Assembly: GCA_900128585.1 (NCBI GenBank)
Contig: LT642451.1
Coordinates: forward strand, 1-17,352
DNA: 17,352 nucleotides
Origin: Stramenopiles sp. TOSAG23-3
Taxonomy: Eukaryota > Sar
Reading direction: 5' to 3'
Part shown: one piece after another, positions 15,590-17,352 of the stretch
How positions within the stretch are numbered: the stretch's first letter is position 1
Layout of the letters: each line of letters opens with the position of its first letter
The notes under the pieces: generated by a model
The model's input: only the letters and a program-made list of their open reading frames with translations
The model's database searches: none
Told to the model about the DNA's origin: nothing
Translations under genes and position numbers: made by a program

Positions 15590-16140
15590 ATACGATGTAA
15601 ATATGTTTTTATAAAACCGAAAGGGGAAGAACGAACGACGAGTAGGGAGGCAGGTGTCCGTCCGAAGCCTGCTTATCGGTTGTGAGAAATGATCTGGGGA
15701 GAAGCATTTGTTTGTAATGTCATGCCGTCGCCGTAGCGACGCGCGTGTATGTATTGCTGTAAATAAATCACATTTTTCTTGTTCTTAAGAAAGTAAGCTA
15801 TGCACTCGCCCCTAATGTGTCAGTATTTTAAGAAAGGAGTGCATTTCTCTCTCCGCTCTCTGAAGCACGCCAGGAGCGTCCCTCCCGGGCGCAAGGCATT
15901 TCGCACCGGTCGGTAACGAACCCCTTCCTCCCCAGCTGACGGGCGGCCGTTGTCCCCGAGATAAAACGGACAAAATACGGCGTGGAGGCTAGGCGGTTAG
16001 ACAACTAATAGAAACTAAAGATTTTTTTGTACGTGTATATTTTTATCGATGACAAAGTGCTCGCGCCGTTTCTTCCTCTCAGGAGGAGACGGGCCTCCAG
16101 CGCAGGAGAACTCCTACCTCTCGTCGGACCGCAACCACGC
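15590..16140. other. GC-richer non-ORF region 3' of the gamma-CA-like gene
   Basis: This holds the 3' UTR of the minus-strand gene ending at 16141, but its composition is less AT-rich than the other spacers. Local inverted repeats include GTCGC/GCGAC at 15727-15740 and ATGCACTC/GAGTGCAT at 15800-15844. At 15760-15787 the minus strand reads ACAAGAAAAATGTGATTTATTTA, at best a much-decayed 3'-end repeat. I tried and failed to match it to tRNA, U1, U2, U4, U5, U6 or SRP landmarks. A non-coding RNA remains possible. Confidence 0.4.
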
Positions 16141-17037
16141 TTACGCCCGGTTGGTCAACTGCTTGAGCTCCTTCTTCCTCTCTTCAAAATCGTCGTCCAA
16201 ATCACCTGCTCGGATACCCTTCACGCGGTTAAACGTAAGACTATCGATGGTTTTTTGGTCAACTTCCGCATACGTGACTTTGGCGTTTTCTTCCTGGTGG
16301 AAGATCAACCCTGGGCGTTCGTCGAACTGGTTCTTCGACGGGTTTTGTACACGGTCGCCACTTTCTTCTTGAATTAGTTTCCACGCCGCCTTTTCTTCCA
16401 TGATCTGGTCAAACGGTTTGGAGGTCTCCACGTCATGCTCGGCTGCCAAGTACGCAAGGTCTGTGCAGTTCGAAACTAGCAAGCTCCTCTCGTCCGCGGT
16501 GATCTCGCGCAAAAATACGGCGGGGTTCCCCGACCAGACTTGTCCAGATGGGACTTCTTGCCCGGCCGGAAGGACGGAGTTTGCGGTAACCACCGAACCT
16601 TCGCCTATAACGGAGCCATCTACAATACTGTTCGTTCCTACCATGCAGCCGTCCTTCAGTGTCGACCCGTTGGTCACCGTGGCGGCGGGCCCAACCGTAA
16701 CATTGTTGCCAATGTTCACTGGTTTGTCTTGCGCCGCGACCGAGGCGCCGTCTTGAATGTTTGTATTGTTCCCGATAGATATGCTTGCGCCCTCCCCCTT
16801 CGCGCCGGCGTGGTACCAAACGGACGAGTTCTCGCCAATCTTAACGTTTCCGACGACGGAGGCGGTGGGCGCTACAAACGCGGTCCCCGCACACACCGGC
16901 GTCTTGTCCCCGTGCGGCACCAAACGCGTGGAAGGGACTAGTGTTTCTACATATGCAGTGCGCCCTTGCAACCCCGTACCAAACTTATCAACCGAACGCC
17001 CCCAGGAGCGAACGACCGTGCCAAGCGTTTTCAACAT
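16141..17037 (-). CDS. Mitochondrial gamma-carbonic-anhydrase-like protein (complex I CA-domain type), predicted non-catalytic
   Basis: A 298-residue protein from the ATG at 17035-17037; the open frame extends ten codons upstream only to a TTG. Residues 1-25 (MLKTLGTVVRSWGRSVDKFG...LQG) match the amphipathic N-terminus of complex-I gamma-CAs. Residues 46-178 are a left-handed beta-helix with hexapeptide repeats (FVAPTASVVGNVKIGENSSVWY, IGNNTNIQDGASV, IGNNVTVG), followed by the family-typical VPSGQVWSGNPAVFLREIT. Active-site changes: Arg-Gly-Asp becomes K80-G81-E82, and all three zinc-ligand histidines are replaced (A101, P117, T122/N123). This resembles the CAL subunits of the plant complex I CA domain, but with more complete loss. 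A long charged C-terminal extension (about 215-298) is unusual. The expected site is the matrix face of complex I. Confidence 0.88.
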   Translation of the reverse strand: MLKTLGTVVRSWGRSVDKFGTGLQGRTAYVETLVPSTRLVPHGDKTPVCAGTAFVAPTASVVGNVKIGENSSVWYHAGAKGEGASISIGNNTNIQDGASVAAQDKPVNIGNNVTVGPAATVTNGSTLKDGCMVGTNSIVDGSVIGEGSVVTANSVLPAGQEVPSGQVWSGNPAVFLREITADERSLLVSNCTDLAYLAAEHDVETSKPFDQIMEEKAAWKLIQEESGDRVQNPSKNQFDERPGLIFHQEENAKVTYAEVDQKTIDSLTFNRVKGIRAGDLDDDFEERKKELKQLTNRA

Positions 17038-17352
17038 TGTTGTTGGTAACCGTGTGGAAAGTAACAATTTAAGTGTCGAACGAACGCAAATATTACCAAA
17101 GTAATTATGTTAAATACTTATCAAGCGAAAAACTTAACCTTTTCTTTTCCTCTTGTAAAACTACTCATGAAATCTGTTGTTTGTTGTTGAATGTACAACT
17201 TCGTTTCTGTGTTATTTTTTATCTTCATCTGGTTGTTTGTTCTTCTTCTTTTGGTATATAATTATTATTTTTTAAAATAATTATTGTATTATTTATTATT
17301 ATTATTTAATAATAATAATAATTTGTGTGGAGATAAAAAAGAGAAGAAGAAG
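17038..17352. other. Upstream region of the gamma-CA-like gene
   Basis: The promoter and 5' UTR of the gene at 16141-17037 should lie here. The sequence is AT-rich, with ATT/AAT trinucleotide runs at about 17280-17325 and a purine-rich edge. I see no ORF with protein-like composition and no RNA gene. Confidence 0.6.

Noticed and set aside
15590-16140. tRNA, spliceosomal snRNA or SRP RNA in the GC-richer island
   Set aside because: I looked for a B-box GGTTCGA, the U1, U2, U4, U5 and U6 landmark sequences and SRP loops on both strands and found none. GGTTCGA occurs only inside the Prp8 coding sequence.

Overview
This is nuclear DNA from a eukaryote, most likely a unicellular protist. Evidence: it encodes a spliceosomal Prp8, a TIM21 mitochondrial import subunit, a mitochondrial gamma-carbonic-anhydrase-like protein and an MFSD5/MOT2-type transporter. 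The genes are long, intron-free in what is visible, read by the standard code, and separated by AT-rich spacers with microsatellites. A stramenopile is my best guess, from the complex-I-type gamma-CA and the PG-type repeats in one protein. That placement is weak.

Layout: (1) 1-4443 +, the C-terminal ~1480 codons of Prp8, entering from the left edge. (2) 4444-4937, a convergent 3'/3' spacer with five copies of an unusual short repeat (core GGCTGTTATTT). (3) 4938-6767 -, a 609-residue low-complexity protein with a UIM-like helix, two UBM-like motifs, short endocytic-type peptides and a C-terminal SHOCT-like helix pair. (4) 6768-7842, spacer with microsatellites. (5) 7843-9705 -, MFSD5/MOT2-family transporter. 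(6) 9706-10352, spacer. (7) 10353-10709 -, small basic protein with a mitochondrial-type presequence. (8) 10710-11480, divergent spacer. (9) 11481-12545 +, TIM21. (10) 12546-12786, a second convergent spacer with two more copies of the repeat. (11) 12787-14130 -, unrecognised coiled-coil protein. (12) 14131-16140, AT-rich spacer followed by a GC-richer island with one or two possible tiny genes. (13) 16141-17037 -, gamma-CA-like protein lacking all three metal-binding histidines. (14) 17038-17352, its upstream region.

There are no operons. The one functional theme is mitochondrial: TIM21, the small presequence protein and the gamma-CA-like protein, the first two being a divergent pair. The most interesting signals are the 3'-end repeat family in both convergent spacers, the epsin-like motif set of the 4938-6767 protein, and the histidine-less gamma-CA. 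Start codons were moved to the first plausible ATG where an open frame extended upstream only through TTG or GTG.
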